NCBI GenBank assembly: GCA_021648045.1
Contig: JAKITM010000109.1
Coordinates: forward strand, 1 to 7,567
DNA: 7,567 nt
Direction of reading: 5' to 3'
From: Lysobacterales bacterium
Lineage (GTDB): Bacteria > Pseudomonadota > Gammaproteobacteria > Xanthomonadales > SZUA-36
Position numbers and translations under genes: made by a program. Below are positions 6,749-7,567 of the stretch, piece after piece; the first letter of the stretch is position 1, and each line of letters opens with the position of its first letter. The notes under the pieces are model-generated. The model worked only from the letters and a program-made list of their open reading frames with translations. It had not been told where the DNA came from and did not search any database.

Positions 6749-6772
6749 TCGCCCTGAGACTCTACAAGTTTC

Positions 6773-7567
6773 TTATGATATTTCTTTCCCTTCCGCTGTG
6801 TAAATTAGGCGTGGAAAATAAAGAACGGCAGATCTTCTACCACTTCCCGCTTTTAACTCTTGTAAAATACCCGCTTCTTTTAGCTGCCTTAAAAGCCCCG
6901 GCGTTGTTTTTTCATGAATACCACATTCTTGTTTGAGGTTTTTTACCAAGTCTGAAACCCGGAAAATAGGCTTAGTAAAAATGGCATCTAGCAAATAAAT
7001 AGAATATTGAGAATGGGTTATTTCCTGTATTTGTGTCTTAATTTCTTCATAGAGCGCCATAATTGAACGAACCCTGATACTATTTTGCTTTGCTTGTACT
7101 GCCACCGCTTTCAAGAAAAAATATATCCAGCCATTCCAGTCACCATTCTGCGATATGGCTTTTAGCCTTTGATAATATTCCTCGCGGTGAGCTTCTAAAT
7201 ACTCACTCAAATAGAACATGGGCTGAGACAAAGACTTTTTCTGGTATAGAAACAACGGAATTAACAATCGCCCAATACGACCATTACCATCTTTAAAAGG
7301 GTGAAGTAATTCAAATTGCGCATGAATCACGGCGGTTTGTAATAAAAAATCAGCATCATCGAAACCAATATAGGTTTCCCATTTTTGTAGAAACTCATCC
7401 AGAATCAAAGGTGATGGGGGAACAAAGCTAGCCTCTTCTATAGAGCAACCTGCTTTTCCAATCCAGTTTTGATCCTTGCGAAATGAACCAGGTGTCTTAT
7501 CCTGCCCGCGCACGCTATCGAGCAATATTTTATGCAGCTCGCAGATAAAGCCCAACTTTATTGGATA
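6773..7567 (-). CDS. Fic family protein (AMPylase-type), 5' end outside the window
   Basis: This is a Fic-domain protein, of the family that usually transfers AMP from ATP to a hydroxyl on a target protein. The full catalytic motif HPFKDGNGRIGR is at 7268-7303, with the catalytic His, phosphate-binding GNGR and final Arg intact. Before it are LHKILLDSVRGQDKTPGSFRKDQNWIG and FVPPSP, normal for the Fic_N-plus-Fic type. The C-terminus (about the last 65 residues, RVSDLVKNL...GLLRQLKEAGILQEL...GRRSAVLYF) looks like a winged helix. The frame remains open to the right edge (codons YPIK precede the TTG at 7555), so that TTG is not the likely start. Full-length relatives have about 370 residues, so roughly the first 100, including any inhibitory (S/T)xxxE(G/N) helix, are outside the window. 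It is followed by res on the same strand. Toxin, regulator and defence accessory are all possible roles. Confidence 0.93.
   Translation of the reverse strand, partial: YPIKLGFICELHKILLDSVRGQDKTPGSFRKDQNWIGKAGCSIEEASFVPPSPLILDEFLQKWETYIGFDDADFLLQTAVIHAQFELLHPFKDGNGRIGRLLIPLFLYQKKSLSQPMFYLSEYLEAHREEYYQRLKAISQNGDWNGWIYFFLKAVAVQAKQNSIRVRSIMALYEEIKTQIQEITHSQYSIYLLDAIFTKPIFRVSDLVKNLKQECGIHEKTTPGLLRQLKEAGILQELKAGSGRRSAVLYFPRLIYTAEGKEIS

Larger units (their letters stand above)
6556..6772 (-). other. fic-res intergenic region with hairpins and short repeats
   Basis: These 217 bases carry no convincing gene. Reading on the minus strand, the fic-proximal half is GC-richer and holds two inverted repeats and a duplicated motif (listed separately). 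The res-proximal half is very AT-rich, including a run of seven A bases, and leads into the res ribosome binding site. One frame overlapping the fic end stays open for 43 codons (6804-6673, including LEERSYDITLHKRITGVWGLQ) but has no ATG, GTG or TTG start. An 18-codon frame starting with ATG and preceded by GAGGAG (MISRSTSALQESGDS..., about 6723-6667) is also possible. I would not call either a gene. A res promoter may lie in the AT-rich half, but I found no well-spaced -35/-10 pair. Confidence 0.6.

Noticed and set aside
6673..6804. A 43-codon open frame overlapping the fic end, with protein-like composition (LEERSYDITLHKRITGVWGLQ).
   Set aside because: It has no usable start codon and I recognise no family. 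Fic itself has a normal-looking C-terminus, so a frameshifted fic extension is unlikely.
7553..7555. TTG as the true start of the Fic protein.
   Set aside because: The frame stays open to the window edge, no ribosome binding site is evident, and the family normally has about 100 more N-terminal residues.
1..7567. CRISPR array, tRNA or rRNA genes, insertion sequence ends or transposase.
   Set aside because: No regularly spaced repeats, tRNA-like cloverleaf, rRNA segments or transposase motifs were seen on reading both strands.

Overview
The window looks like a gammaproteobacterial chromosome, possibly marine (moderate confidence; inferred from the TRAP transporter and CvfB types and from codon style). 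It has two halves of different character.

Left half, positions 1 to about 3200, plus strand, moderate GC, ordinary housekeeping and accessory-metabolism genes. It starts with the last 42 codons of a gene that is probably the TRAP small permease. This overlaps by one base a complete TRAP large permease (DctM). After a gap with a weak terminator-like hairpin come three closely spaced genes: a small VOC/glyoxalase-fold protein, an ABM-fold (antibiotic biosynthesis monooxygenase) protein, and a CvfB-type protein with S1 domains and a C-terminal winged helix.

Right half, about 3227 to the right edge, minus strand and clearly more AT-rich. In transcription order it holds the Fic protein (5' end beyond the window), a 217-bp gap rich in short repeats and hairpins, an intact 1012-residue type III restriction endonuclease (Res) with helicase motifs and a C-terminal PD...ETK nuclease site, and directly after it a broken gene. 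No Mod methyltransferase is visible. It could lie beyond the right edge, upstream of fic.

The main discovery is in what looks like an empty convergent intergenic region (3201-3516). Read on the minus strand in three frames, it encodes successive pieces of the N-terminus of a PHP-domain protein of the TrlF AAA-like ATPase kind: an initiation codon 12 bases after the res stop, then EWRRWDLHIHTPE, then ITDYFSADGYFKLID, then FFPKIEFRL. Frameshifts, in-frame stops and an internal deletion separate these pieces. The last recognisable codons stop about 30 bases from the cvfB stop. The locus therefore appears to be a defence island whose operon once ran (mod?)-fic-res-trlF-like, with the last gene decayed and cut off at the junction with the core genome.
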